Shown: positions 8,795 to 17,111, counted from the stretch's first letter. The stretch: DNA of 64,000 nucleotides from Acidobacteriaceae bacterium (GCA_025462885.1 JAOAPN010000004.1:310001-374000); one strand, 5' to 3'. The notes: generated from the sequence alone by a model not told the origin. Translations and numbers: made by a program.

Positions 8795-8889
8795 TCTCGG
8801 CGCGGTTCCGGGGCTGGCGCTCCAGCTCCGCCAGTCCTGGGATCACGCTTCTCAAACCTTTAGTTCTAATACCGGATCGGAGAACATGA

Positions 8890-9741
8890 ATGAGCTATGC
8901 AATTGTAGGATTCGGTAAGATCGGTCAGGCTCTCGCCCACGCCTTCGCTCGTAAAAACATCCATGTGACCGTCGCGAGCCGCCGGGCCCCTGAAGCGTTG
9001 GCGCCGCAGGCTCGGGAGATTGGACCCACGGTCGTCGCCAAGTCGCTGCAGGATGCACTCGAGGCCGACACAATCATCTTGGCGGTACCGTTCGGGGAAC
9101 ATCGCGAGATTGCGAAATCCCTGCCGAGTTGGAAAGGCAAGACGATCATCGATGCGATGAACTCGTTTCCAGCCCCGCCTGAAGAGCTGGACGGCCTCCC
9201 TTCCTCCGCCTTCGTGGCGAAGTCGTTTACCGGCGCCAAGTTGGTGAAGGGCTTCAATCACCTGGGAGCGGCCAAGCTGGCTACCGACCCGATCGTAGAG
9301 GGCGGGCATCGCGTCGTCTTTCTTTCGAGCGACGACGAGGACGCGTTCGCTCCCGTGGTGGATCTGGCGAAACAACTCGGATTCGCTCCCGTCAAGCTGG
9401 GAAAGCTCAACGAGGGAGGCGCGCTAGTGCACGCACGCGGCCAGACCTGGGGTCCTCTTATCTTATCTTTCAGGATTTGTTCAAGAAGGCGCAGTAATCC
9501 ACGGACTGCTTCCGCTTTTTGGACGAACAGACAAAAGTTTTGGACTGGCGAGCAGTTCCCGTCCACAACCGAAAAACTCTATTCCCTAGCAATGAATGCT
9601 GGACAACCACCAAAGGGAAATTATGGGAAATCTTGGAGAGATTCAATGATCCGTGAAAAGAGAGATGGCAAATTGGCGTACGTCAGAGAGCCTGTGGATA
9701 CACAAGCCTTAGCGAAGGCTTCGGCAGGAGGAGATCAGTGA
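8890..9741 (+). CDS. NAD(P)-binding F420-type reductase, copy 1, with frameshifted C-terminus
   Basis: Residues 1-190 form a Rossmann protein of the NADPH-dependent F420 reductase/'F420_oxidored' type: MSYAIVGFGKIGQALAHAFA, DTIILAVPFGEH, KGKTIIDAMN, LVKGFNHLGA, VFLSSDDEDA. It is very similar to the 200-residue protein at 12893, which ends LIFQDLFKKQQ. Here TTATC is duplicated (9458-9462 and 9463-9467). Removing one copy restores LIFQDLFKKAQ and a TAA at 9495-9497. The frameshift instead carries translation about 80 codons further through former non-coding DNA into a SnoaL remnant, stopping at 9741. The catalytic fold is probably intact; the tail is aberrant. Confidence 0.85.
   Translation: MSYAIVGFGKIGQALAHAFARKNIHVTVASRRAPEALAPQAREIGPTVVAKSLQDALEADTIILAVPFGEHREIAKSLPSWKGKTIIDAMNSFPAPPEELDGLPSSAFVAKSFTGAKLVKGFNHLGAAKLATDPIVEGGHRVVFLSSDDEDAFAPVVDLAKQLGFAPVKLGKLNEGGALVHARGQTWGPLILSFRICSRRRSNPRTASAFWTNRQKFWTGEQFPSTTEKLYSLAMNAGQPPKGNYGKSWRDSMIREKRDGKLAYVREPVDTQALAKASAGGDQ
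9516..9741 (+). pseudogene. Deletion scar: SDR promoter and start fused to a SnoaL C-terminus
   Basis: The stretch 9516-9635 closely matches the DNA before the SDR gene at 12004. It keeps TTTTGGACGAACAGACAAAA, the GAGCAGTTC-CGTCCAC block, the CCACCAAAGGGA ribosome site and an ATGGGAAA start at 9623. The SDR frame stops after eight codons. From about 9657 another frame reads DGKLAYVREPVDTQALAKAS, which matches the C-terminus of the SnoaL protein at 13593 (SGKVTKIREYIDTQALARAS). An ancestral SDR...SnoaL cassette therefore appears to have collapsed by internal deletion. The piece is now the frameshifted tail of the reductase at 8890. Confidence 0.75.
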
Positions 9742-10130
9742 GAATCGTTGCTCTTGTCGCTCGCTATCTGCTAGGGATCATGTTCACCGTATTTGGGCTG
9801 AACGGATTTCTACAGTTCATCCACCAGCCACCGCCGACCAACCCGTTGGCTTTGCAATTCTTTATCGCGATCTCCGCAACCCACTTCTCAGCTTTTTTCT
9901 TCGCCGTCCAACTCGTAGCCGGATTGCTTCTGCTCTCTGGATACTTCGTACCGCTGGCGCTCGTCCTGTTGGCTGCCGAGATCTACAACATCCTTGCTTT
10001 CCATCTCACGATGGCGCCAGCAACCATTGGACCAGGCCTCCTGGCGGCTATCCTCTGGGTACTCGTCTTTCTGAAATACCGGCGGAGCTTTGACGGAATC
10101 CTAGGCGCGAGGCGTATCAGTCAGGGATGA
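9738..10130 (+). CDS. DoxX-like small integral membrane protein
   Basis: A 130-residue hydrophobic protein with four predicted membrane helices: ALVARYLLGIMFTVFGLNGF, FSAFFFAVQLVAGLLLLSGY, FVPLALVLLAAEIYNILAF and IGPGLLAAILWVLVFLKYRR. The R-x-LLG-x-x-F-x-x-FG-x-NGF start fits DoxX/DoxD-like proteins, whose role in bacteria is mostly undefined, often near redox enzymes. The GTG start at 9738 overlaps the preceding stop codon and follows a strong GGAGGAG, so translation is coupled to the reductase frame. That overlap presumably dates from the original SnoaL-DoxX junction. Confidence 0.75.
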   Translation: MRIVALVARYLLGIMFTVFGLNGFLQFIHQPPPTNPLALQFFIAISATHFSAFFFAVQLVAGLLLLSGYFVPLALVLLAAEIYNILAFHLTMAPATIGPGLLAAILWVLVFLKYRRSFDGILGARRISQG

Positions 10131-10135
10131 ATCAA

Positions 10136-10166
10136 GAGGTGCAGCGGAGCGTTTCTGCTGCACCTC
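10136..10166 (+). terminator. Hairpin between the DoxX and secreted SnoaL-like genes
   Basis: GAGGTGCAGC (10136-10145) and GCTGCACCTC (10157-10166) make a perfect 10-bp stem with an 11-nt loop. There is no T tract, so it may be an attenuator or a factor-assisted terminator. Confidence 0.5.
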
Positions 10167-10224
10167 AGTGAAAGGCCTCAAGTTTCGGCCGGGCTGTATG
10201 GCCCACGGACACGGAGAGGAAACC

Positions 10225-10752
10225 ATGATCAAGCCGTATATTGCGCTGCTGGCACTTACTTTTTCAATCTCAGCGGCTCCAAAACATCTGCTCGCCCAGG
10301 CGACTAAACCAGCTCATTCGCTTGCAGAAAACCACGCTTCGGACGAGGCGGCCATCGAGAAGATCATGGCTGACTTCCAAGCTGCCATCGTTGCGCACGA
10401 CGGGCAGCGAGTGGCATCGCTCTCCGTCGCAGAGGGGAGCACTTGGCTCAACGTGCTCTCGGACGAGGCATTCGCTGCCGCGAAGGAAAAGAGTCAGGCA
10501 GTGCAGAAAGTGCGCCGCTCCAGCTTCGCCGAATTCGCCAAATTCGTCTCATCCACACCTGCGGCCCTGAACCCGCAACACACTCACGTTCAGATCCGTA
10601 CCGACGGTACCATTGCCAGCGTGTACTTCGATTACGTCTTCCTTATTGACGGCAAAACCGAGAATCAGGGCTGCGAAACCTGGCAACTCGTCAAAACACC
10701 GGAAGGATGGAGGATTGCTGCTATCACGTACTCCTCGAATCCTGCTCTCTGA
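10225..10752 (+). CDS. Secreted SnoaL-like (DUF4440-type) protein
   Basis: A 175-residue protein whose ATG at 10225 follows GAGAGGAAACC, a good ribosome site; longer in-frame starts lack one. Residues 1-26 (MIKPYIALLALTFSISAAPK, then HLLAQ) are a signal peptide. The mature part opens with the DUF4440/SnoaL-like helix SDEAAIEKIMADFQAAIVAHDGQ, continues WLNVLSDEAFAAAKEKSQ, and ends with the strand pattern YVFLIDGKTENQGCETWQLV then KTPEGWRIAAITYSS. This is an NTF2-like fold of unknown ligand, likely periplasmic. It lies downstream of the DoxX gene beyond a hairpin and convergent with the AraC gene at 10882. Confidence 0.75.
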   Translation: MIKPYIALLALTFSISAAPKHLLAQATKPAHSLAENHASDEAAIEKIMADFQAAIVAHDGQRVASLSVAEGSTWLNVLSDEAFAAAKEKSQAVQKVRRSSFAEFAKFVSSTPAALNPQHTHVQIRTDGTIASVYFDYVFLIDGKTENQGCETWQLVKTPEGWRIAAITYSSNPAL

Positions 10753-10822
10753 GAACACCGGGTAAGTAGTGGCTCACGCTGATAGATAACTCAGGCTTCC
10801 TGCGACAACAACGGGAACACGT

Positions 10823-10847
10823 CACTGCTGCCCAATGGGCAGCAGTG
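10823..10847. terminator. Bidirectional hairpin between convergent genes
   Basis: CACTGCTGCCC, loop AAT, GGGCAGCAGTG: a perfect 11-bp stem between the stop codons of the SnoaL-like gene (+) and the AraC gene (-). It is a likely two-way terminator, though it lacks a T run. Confidence 0.65.
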
Positions 10848-10881
10848 TCAGCCTAGATGCTCGAGGCGCTCGGCATGCCAA

Positions 10882-11883
10882 TCACCGACTTGGCGCATCC
10901 GCCATACCGGCGTTACTGCGACCTTCAAAGCCACGTTTGATGTATTCCCCTGTGTTGGCCCCGACAACTCGCTTAAACGCCTTACTGAACGCAGCGTCGG
11001 ACTCGTAACCGACGAGGCGAGCAACATCGATGAGCTTTTTGTCACGCTGTTCAAGTAACTGCATGGCCTTCTGCATCCGCCAACCGGTGACATACTCCAG
11101 TGGTGTTTGTCCGAGGAGTTCCTTGAAACGCGCTGCAAATGCGGAGCGAGACATGCCTGCTGCTTCGGCAAGAGATTCGACCGTCCAGGGTGTATTCACT
11201 TTCTCGTGAATCGCACTCAGGGCAGTGCCCAGTTGAGGATCGAACACGGCACGAAGCCATCCTTTGTTGCGTTCTGGCTCCGAAGCGATATGCGCCCGGA
11301 GAATCTGGATGAACAGAACCTCCGCAAGCCGAGTCGCGACGACTCCCGATCCCGGTGCCAGCTCTGCCATTTCTGACGCCAAGGCCTGCAGCGTGTTGTG
11401 AAGAGCAAGCGTGCGTACCTGATCCGACTTGATCAGAATGAAGTTCGGCAATAGCTGTGAAATGGGCCTCAAGCTGGCGCGATCAAAACTGAAGGACCCA
11501 CACACGATGGTCGTTGGTGCACCACCTCCCCCATAATGAGCGACGTTGTCGACTACTTTAGCGGCAACCTCTCCGAAGGTTGACCTCGGACGTGTGCGTG
11601 GGCTGTCGCTCATGACGATCGAAGTGTCGTGGCCCAGCAAAAAGCAGTCACCACCGGTGAGGGGGATCGGATCGGAAACCCCTTCGACACTCAGCCAGCA
11701 ATTGCCACGCGACAGCATCGCGAAGTGAACCACGTCTGTTTGTGGAATCTTTTTGCCGGAAGGTGGAACCCGTTTTTCTGCTTGCTTTTCGTGTATCAAG
11801 CCCCAAGGAGCTGTAGCTTCCAGCCTGTGTTGACCGAACGCTGTGATGTGCATCGTTCTGAAAATGTCGCTGATTGGATCCAC
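10882..11883 (-). CDS. AraC family transcriptional regulator (cupin_6 type)
   Basis: A 333-residue regulator. The N-terminal about 200 residues form the cupin_6 sensor: ATAPWGLIHEK, FAMLSRGNCWLSVEG, LTGGDCFLLG, TTIVCGSFSFD. The C-terminal about 100 residues are the AraC domain: WTVESLAEAAGMSRSAFAAR, TPLEYVTGWRMQKAMQLLE, LIDVARLVGYESDAAFSKAF. It begins with GTG at 11883 and is divergent from the SDR at 12004. The 120 bp between hold direct and inverted GGAC/GTCC elements that are probably its binding sites. Proteins of this kind commonly activate a divergent SDR gene. It ends convergently with the gene at 10225. Confidence 0.88.
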   Translation of the reverse strand: MDPISDIFRTMHITAFGQHRLEATAPWGLIHEKQAEKRVPPSGKKIPQTDVVHFAMLSRGNCWLSVEGVSDPIPLTGGDCFLLGHDTSIVMSDSPRTRPRSTFGEVAAKVVDNVAHYGGGGAPTTIVCGSFSFDRASLRPISQLLPNFILIKSDQVRTLALHNTLQALASEMAELAPGSGVVATRLAEVLFIQILRAHIASEPERNKGWLRAVFDPQLGTALSAIHEKVNTPWTVESLAEAAGMSRSAFAARFKELLGQTPLEYVTGWRMQKAMQLLEQRDKKLIDVARLVGYESDAAFSKAFKRVVGANTGEYIKRGFEGRSNAGMADAPSR

Positions 11884-11894
11884 GTGTTATTTTC

Positions 11895-11944
11895 TTTTTG
11901 GACGAATAGACAAAATCCTTGGACGTGTGAGCAGTTCGCGTCCA
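11895..11944 (+). promoter_or_regulatory. Probable AraC-regulator binding region before SDR copy 2
   Basis: TTTTGGACGAATAGACAAAA spans 11896-11915. It is followed by TGGACG (11920-11925) and CGTCCA (11939-11944) as inverted arms. The same blocks, in the same order and at nearly the same spacing, occur at 9516-9565, where the downstream gene has been lost. Such retention in an otherwise diverged copy points to a functional regulatory site. Assignment to the divergent AraC protein is inference. Confidence 0.6.
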
Positions 11945-12003
11945 CGCCCGCAGAACTCTACTCATTAGTAATGGATGCTCGACATCCACCAAAGGGAGCA
12001 ATT

Positions 12004-12738
12004 ATGGGAAAGCTTGAAGGAAAAGTTGCAGTGATCACGGGTGGAACCGACGGCATGGCGCTGGCCAGCGCCAAACTGTTCGTTGAAGAGGGTGCCTACG
12101 TGTTCATCACGGGTCGGAAGCAGGAGACGCTCGATAAGGCCGTCAAGCTGATTGGCCGGAACGTGACCGGCGTACAAGGTGACGCGGCCAATCTCGACAA
12201 CCTCGACCGCCTGTTCGAGACGGTCAAGCGAGAGAAGGGCAAGATCGACGTTCTGTTCGCGAGCGCCGGCATAGGCGAGCCTGTCCCGCTGGGGCAGATC
12301 ACCGAGGAGCACTTCGATAAGACCTTCAACCTGAACGTGCGCGGGACCCTCTTCACGGTCCAGAAAGCATTGCCGCTGTTTAACGATGGCGGATCCATCT
12401 TCATGACCGGGTCCAATGCCGCGGCGAAAGGTTTCCCTGGTTTCGGCGTGTATGCGGCGAGCAAGTTGGCACTGCGCTCCTTTGCCCGCACCTGGCTCAA
12501 CGAACTGAAGGACAGAAAGATCCGCGTGAACTTGCTGGTTCCAGGTGCGATTGCCACAACGATGCAGGAAGCAGTTCTCACCCCGGAAGCGAAGCAGTAT
12601 TTCGAATCCCTGATCCCGCGGGGAACGATGGGTCAACCTGAGGAAGTCGCGACGGTCGCGCTGTTTCTTGCTTCAAACGATTCGAGTTTTGTGAACGGGC
12701 AAGAGTTGTTCGTCGACGGCGGCATGACGGCGATCTAA
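12004..12738 (+). CDS. Short-chain dehydrogenase/reductase (SDR), copy 2
   Basis: A 244-residue SDR starting MGKLEGKVAVITGG at an ATG preceded by AAAGGGAG. It is paralogous to the SDR at 8042. The YAASK catalytic pair, the preceding serine (SIFMTGSN) and the IRVNLLVPGAIATT segment are present. The glycine-rich loop reads GGTDGMAL instead of GGSSGIGL, so the third glycine of TGxxxGxG is alanine, and NAG has become SAG. Both changes touch cofactor binding and could alter cofactor preference or activity. It follows the AraC control region and precedes the reductase at 12893 and SnoaL at 13593, apparently one operon. Confidence 0.92.
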   Translation: MGKLEGKVAVITGGTDGMALASAKLFVEEGAYVFITGRKQETLDKAVKLIGRNVTGVQGDAANLDNLDRLFETVKREKGKIDVLFASAGIGEPVPLGQITEEHFDKTFNLNVRGTLFTVQKALPLFNDGGSIFMTGSNAAAKGFPGFGVYAASKLALRSFARTWLNELKDRKIRVNLLVPGAIATTMQEAVLTPEAKQYFESLIPRGTMGQPEEVATVALFLASNDSSFVNGQELFVDGGMTAI

Positions 12739-12892
12739 CGCCTCCAGAACTCGTTAGTGGCTGACCTTCCGGCCGCCCCGCAAGATGTTTACCGGGGAAC
12801 GTTTCGAAGGTCGCCACTGAACGGAACTCAAATCCCGCGCGTTTGAAGAGCGTGGACTCAATAGCAACATCAACATGTATGGGAGAAGCATC

Positions 12893-13495
12893 ATGAGCTA
12901 CGCGATTGTAGGATTCGGAAAGATTGGCCAGGCCCTCGCCCACGCCTTTGCCCGTAACAACATGGACGTGACCGTCGCGAGCCGCCGGTCGCCAGAGGAG
13001 TTGGCACCGCAGGCTCGGGCGATTGGCCCAACAGTGGCTGCCAAGTCACTACAAGAGGCACTCAAGGCCGACATAATCTTCCTGGCGGTACTGTTCGAAC
13101 AACACCCTGAAGTTGCGAAAGCCCTGCCGAGTTGGAAAGGCAAGACGATCATTGACACGACGAACGCCTTTGGCGTTCCTCCCGAAGATCTGGATGGCCT
13201 CCCGTCCTCCGCCTTCGTCGCGAAAGCGTTCGATGGTGCCAAGCTCGTAAAAGGCTTCAATCACTTGGGTGCAGGCACGCTCGTAACAGATCCGGTCATC
13301 GAAGGCGGCCACCGCGTCGTGTTTTTATCGAGCGACGACGAGGACGCCATCGCCCCCGTGGCGGATTTGGCGAAACAACTCGGGTTCGCGCCCGTCAAGC
13401 TGGGCAAACTCAACGAGGGTGGCGCACTTGTGCAAGCACGCGGCCGCACCTGGGGGTCACTCATCTTCCAGGATTTGTTCAAGAAACAGCAGTAA
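12893..13495 (+). CDS. NAD(P)-binding F420-type reductase, copy 2
   Basis: A 200-residue Rossmann protein: IVGFGKIGQALAHAFARNNM as the dinucleotide-binding motif, LKADIIFLAVLFEQH, KGKTIIDTTNAF, KAFDGAKLVKGFNHLGAGTL, VFLSSDDEDA, ending LIFQDLFKKQQ. It belongs with NADPH-dependent F420 reductase-like and 6-phosphogluconate dehydrogenase-like proteins; the actual cofactor partner is unknown. GGGAGAAGC precedes the ATG at 12893. It is the intact counterpart of the frameshifted gene at 8890. Its position after the SDR and before SnoaL suggests a shared detoxification or redox task, which is inference. Confidence 0.88.
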   Translation: MSYAIVGFGKIGQALAHAFARNNMDVTVASRRSPEELAPQARAIGPTVAAKSLQEALKADIIFLAVLFEQHPEVAKALPSWKGKTIIDTTNAFGVPPEDLDGLPSSAFVAKAFDGAKLVKGFNHLGAGTLVTDPVIEGGHRVVFLSSDDEDAIAPVADLAKQLGFAPVKLGKLNEGGALVQARGRTWGSLIFQDLFKKQQ

Positions 13496-13592
13496 TCGAT
13501 CTACGACCGTGTGTTTGCACCGAGAACTACGATTCCAAAAACGACCCATTGGATCGAGTATGTTCCGAGCCAATGAGAATGGAGATAATTCG

Positions 13593-14009
13593 ATGAGCAC
13601 AGAAGAGAATGTCCAAATTGTGAGGAGCTTTTTTGCAGCAATGGGCCGCGGCGATAAGCAAGGTCTACTGGCATTGTCTGCCGAAAATATTGAGTGGATC
13701 ATTCCAGGCGAGGACTGGCCGCTTGCCGGTACGCACCGCGGGCACACTGGATTAGAAGCCGTGCTCCAGAAGGCATCCCAAGAGATCGAAACGATATACC
13801 CAAAGCCTCCTGAATTTGTTGCGCAGGGAGATCGCGTTCTGGTCATCGGTGTCGCGACAGGGAAGATCAAAGCCACAAATAGGCCGTTCAAGGACGACTG
13901 GGTATTTGACATCACCATTCAAAGTGGCAAGGTGACGAAGATCCGCGAGTATATCGACACGCAAGCCCTGGCGCGGGCCTCCGAGATGGACGCGAGCCCC
14001 AGGCCCTAA
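13593..14009 (+). CDS. SnoaL-like / NTF2-fold protein
   Basis: 138 residues from the ATG at 13593, which follows GGAGA; longer in-frame starts lack a ribosome site. SnoaL layout: NVQIVRSFFAAMGRGDKQGLLALSAENIEWIIPG, the DWPLAGTHRGHTGLEAVLQ core, and terminal strands VFDITIQSGKVTKIREYIDTQALA. Proteins of this type act as cyclases, isomerases or hydrolases on small ketones, or are non-enzymatic. There is no signal peptide. It is third in the AraC-linked cassette. Its stop codon overlaps that of the convergent tautomerase at 14006 by three bases. A decayed homologue survives at 9657-9741. Confidence 0.85.
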   Translation: MSTEENVQIVRSFFAAMGRGDKQGLLALSAENIEWIIPGEDWPLAGTHRGHTGLEAVLQKASQEIETIYPKPPEFVAQGDRVLVIGVATGKIKATNRPFKDDWVFDITIQSGKVTKIREYIDTQALARASEMDASPRP

Positions 14010-14503
14010 TCCGTTTGAAATTGGCGGATCTCGGTGAGTGCGTTTTCGCCACGCGCAGTACTGGAGCTTGTCTGATGCACTTCAATGTCATACACCCTAT
14101 CGTGACCAAGCGACCAATTCTCTTCTGGGACTTCGACGAGACTCATGAAGATATCTTCTCGCCGAACCTTGACGGATTTGTGCAGTCCGTCCGCGACAGC
14201 CTTATAGAAGCTTTTCTTGAGCTCAAGGCTGTATCCACTCCCGAGTGTGATCTGAATAAAGACGCAGTCATCGGTTCGGTGGATCCCAAGATAGTTGCGG
14301 TCAAACGGCATCTGCTCCACAGAATGCTGCGTGAGGACCTCGAACCAATTGTGCTTCGGGACATTGAGGACATTCAGCAGCGAGTGGCGTACAACGTCTC
14401 CGACCGCTCTCTGATATTGGAGAGACTTCCCGACGACCATATCAATCCGAATCAGAAGCGTGGACGGTCTAGCGAGGAGAGCAGCACGAAAGATCCGTTG
14501 CAT
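14006..14503 (-). CDS. Tautomerase family protein (4-oxalocrotonate tautomerase-like), uncertain start
   Basis: The C-terminal about 145 residues clearly match the 'Tautomerase_2' group: LLIRIDMVVGKSLQYQRAVG, HSLLNVLNVPKHNWFEVLTQ, NYLGIHRTDDCVFIQITLGS, KKSFYKAVADGLHKSVKVRR, EDIFMSLVEVPEENWSLGHD. Family members usually begin MPLxRID just at this point, but here the codons before LLIRID read RPST and contain no start codon. The first in-frame ATG upstream is at 14503, with another inside the family region at 14440. The normal start seems to have been lost, probably at the recombination junction with the DUF2961 fragment near 14.5 kb. Expression is uncertain. Confidence 0.7.
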   Translation of the reverse strand: MQRIFRAALLARPSTLLIRIDMVVGKSLQYQRAVGDVVRHSLLNVLNVPKHNWFEVLTQHSVEQMPFDRNYLGIHRTDDCVFIQITLGSGYSLELKKSFYKAVADGLHKSVKVRREDIFMSLVEVPEENWSLGHDRVYDIEVHQTSSSTARGENALTEIRQFQTD

Positions 14504-14555
14504 CCTGCGTCCAATTCCACGTTTATTCCGAACGCTCCATTTCCCTCGCCGCTCA

Positions 14556-16293
14556 ATGAGACGTGGGCGATAACAAAAGGAGCGGACCTGATCTGGACCC
14601 CAATCCCTTTTGAGCGGAGCTTTCAGATGGCATACACGAGGACTCGATATGGGACTGGATATTACATCTATGACCAGTTTGTTCCGGGAACCGCGATTTC
14701 TCATCCATTGAAAAGCTGGGACGAGAGCTCTGTCCCGGAGCGGGATGTGCTCAACCTGGTTTCGGAAGCTGGCACTGATATCAGTCCGAAGGAAGGCTTC
14801 AAGGAGTTCGGCGGAACGGTGGATGTACCCGCCGCCAGCGTCACCCCGCTTGCGAATCTGAAAGGGAAGGCCACTATCCGGAGCCTTACATTTTCTATCC
14901 CCAAGGATGAGGCGGACGCTTTTACCAACGTGCACCTGCGGGTTACCTGGGATGGAAGAAGCGCGTCGTCTATCGACGTCCCTCTCGCTCTCTTCTATGG
15001 CGCGGGGTCGCTATACAATCGCCCGAACCGTGAGTATCTGGTCAAGGCCTTTCCCGTCAATATTCGTTTTGCCAACGACCGGGTCTACTTCGCGTGCTAT
15101 TTTCCGATGCCGTACTTCCGTTCAGCGCGCATCGAACTGGTCGGGGCCGGCGAGGCCGTGCATGGCGTTCAATGGAACGTTCATTCCATGCCGCTCGATG
15201 GACCGGAGAGTAGGCTTTCATACTTCCATGCGACCTACAAGGACTTTCCCAAGCCGGTGGCCGGAGACGATCTGGTGCTCCTCGACACGCGCGCTGCGGA
15301 AGGAAGCAATCAGTGGTCGGGAAGCGTGGTGGGAACCTCCTTCATCTTCTCCCACAATGCGGATCTGCGAACGCTTGAAGGCGATCCCCGCATGTTTTTC
15401 GACGACAGCCGGAGCCCGCAAGTCCAGGGGACGGGGACTGAAGAGTGGGGCGGCGGAGGTGACTACTGGGGGGGCTGAATATGACCCTGCCTTTCGTGGG
15501 ACATCCCGTGGGCGCGCAAAGCCTTCGCACCGCGGTAAATGACAAGGATAAGATCGAGTCCGCCTACCGCTTTCTCCTCGCCGACCTGATGCCGTTTGGG
15601 ACGAATGCAATCGTTCACCTGGAGCATGGAGGAACAAACGAGTCGACCGAGCATTATGAAACGATTGCTTATTGGTATGGACTCCCGGCACCGTCTGTGG
15701 TTCAGACCGATCAGTTTCAGGTGGGCGATCCCGCAGCGGAAAAGGCGCATGGCTACTCCTCGCCGGAGGCGTCCGAGGCGTATAGCGTCACTTCCCGGTA
15801 TGAGCTCGGTCTCGATACGTTGAAGGGTTCTGTGGTCTATCCGGCAGAGACGGATCGAGGGCGGAAAACGAAAGGCACTTCGGAGTTCAGGGTTAACTTG
15901 CGAGCTGACAATCTGGGCGTGCTTTTGCGCCGAAAGCTTGATTATTCTCTTCCCAATCAGCGGGCGGAGGTATTTATCGCGGACCGCAACAAGTCAGATT
16001 GGAAGTCTGCGGGAATTTGGTATCTGGCTGGATCGAACACGGTGGTGTACTCAAACCCCGGAGAAGAGCTGGGAGAGACGCAGCATGTTGTCGAATTATC
16101 GAACCGCAGATTTCGCGACGACGAGTTTCTGATATCGCGGGCACTTACCCGAGGGCGAAAGGAAATCCGGGTGCGGATAAGATTTACACCGGTCAACAGG
16201 CCTTTGTTTCCCGGGTATCCTCTAGGGGAGCGGGCCTGGAGCGAAATCAAATATACGGTCTACTGCTTCGTTATGCCCAAGCCAGCGAAATAG
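14556..16293 (+). pseudogene. DUF2961 (GH172-like) protein, 5'-truncated and frameshifted
   Basis: From about 14556 the plus strand encodes a DUF2961 protein: WAITKGADLIWTPIPFERSF, LRVTWDGRSASSIDVPLALF, YFACYFPMPYFRSARIEL, FFDDSRSPQVQGTGTEEWGG, GGDYWGG, then a TGA at 15476. The next frame resumes at once as LNMTLPFVGHPVGAQ and runs to 16293 with NAIVHLEHGGTNESTEHYET and a C-terminal beta-rich part. Seven G's at 15468-15474 sit at the break; eight would give a continuous GGLNM reading. The usual DUF2961 N-terminus is absent, and the open frame upstream is only antisense to the tautomerase. The family includes difructose- and arabinofuranose-active enzymes. Truncated pseudogene; the G-run alone could be a base-call error. 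Confidence 0.8.
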
Positions 16294-17111
16294 AAGGGCA
16301 ATGCTCTGCTGTCGTTGTGTGGGGCCTGGGTCGACAGAGACGCCTCCAGCCGCCCAACCCAATCGCGGGTGAGAATCAACGGGGAGGACTTTTGGTCGCA
16401 AGAACTAAACCATTGAACAAGAACGCTTAGTGGGCCTGAGCGAGTGCGGGAAGCAAGACCTTTTCAGGACCGCCTAGCAAGCTAACTAAATGCCTTGAAA
16501 TCAGCGGATATGATGCAATTAGTGTTATAGTCTCGCCGCTTTAGGATGGGTTGGGACCATTTGGGCTGGTTTCGACCGTACGATGGTCGTGTATTGGTCG
16601 TGGGACCCTAGGCTTTGATTCTGACCTCTTCGAGGCTATGGAAAACTAGACGCTCCGCAAGTTTTTGATCGGCCAGAGAATAGGTCGATACACGCAACAC
16701 TAGGCTCACGCAAGACTCCTGAAGGCCAATTTGCGGGAAAAGGGACCATAATCGCGGATCTTAGAAGTATGAGTTCTATGTTGGAGGTAATCAGCACCGC
16801 GATGAGCGCATTGGCTATGTTCCGCTCATTTAGAAAACGGTAGCGAATCAATTGGCAAGACTTGTCCGAGATGCCGAGCTATCGCCAATTGAGATTTCCG
16901 AGCTGTCAACACAAATTGATGGATTCTGCGAACACAAGCGCTAACAGCGAATTAGATGGATACTATTCGCGGACCATCTGCTGTAACAAGATTCAAGCAC
17001 TTTCTTTATTGCCTCGTAGCGCAATGCACGGATAGCTCACATACCAGCTTGGACGGGCACCCTAGCTTCTTGGGCCTCAAACATGAGGCCCGCTGCTCGG
17101 GTGCATCAGGG
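16294..17111. other. 818-bp stretch without a recognisable gene
   Basis: Both strands were read. Short open frames exist, the largest near 16636-16851 on the minus strand, but none has a ribosome site together with familiar motifs. A repetitive GGTTGGGACC/GGTCGTGGGACC flavour is seen around 16548-16608. Its role is unclear. Confidence 0.4.

Noticed and set aside
14015-14555. Plus-strand open frame leading into the DUF2961 gene as its N-terminus
   Set aside because: It is exactly antisense to a clear tautomerase-family protein and has no DUF2961 motifs; it is open only by chance.
14504-14935. Upstream part of the minus-strand tautomerase frame as a long N-terminal domain
   Set aside because: It is antisense to the DUF2961 coding region and resembles no domain.
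16486-16625. Possible integrase attachment site suggested by the GGTTGGGACC-type repetitive DNA
   Set aside because: No tRNA, integrase or matching direct repeat was found in the window.
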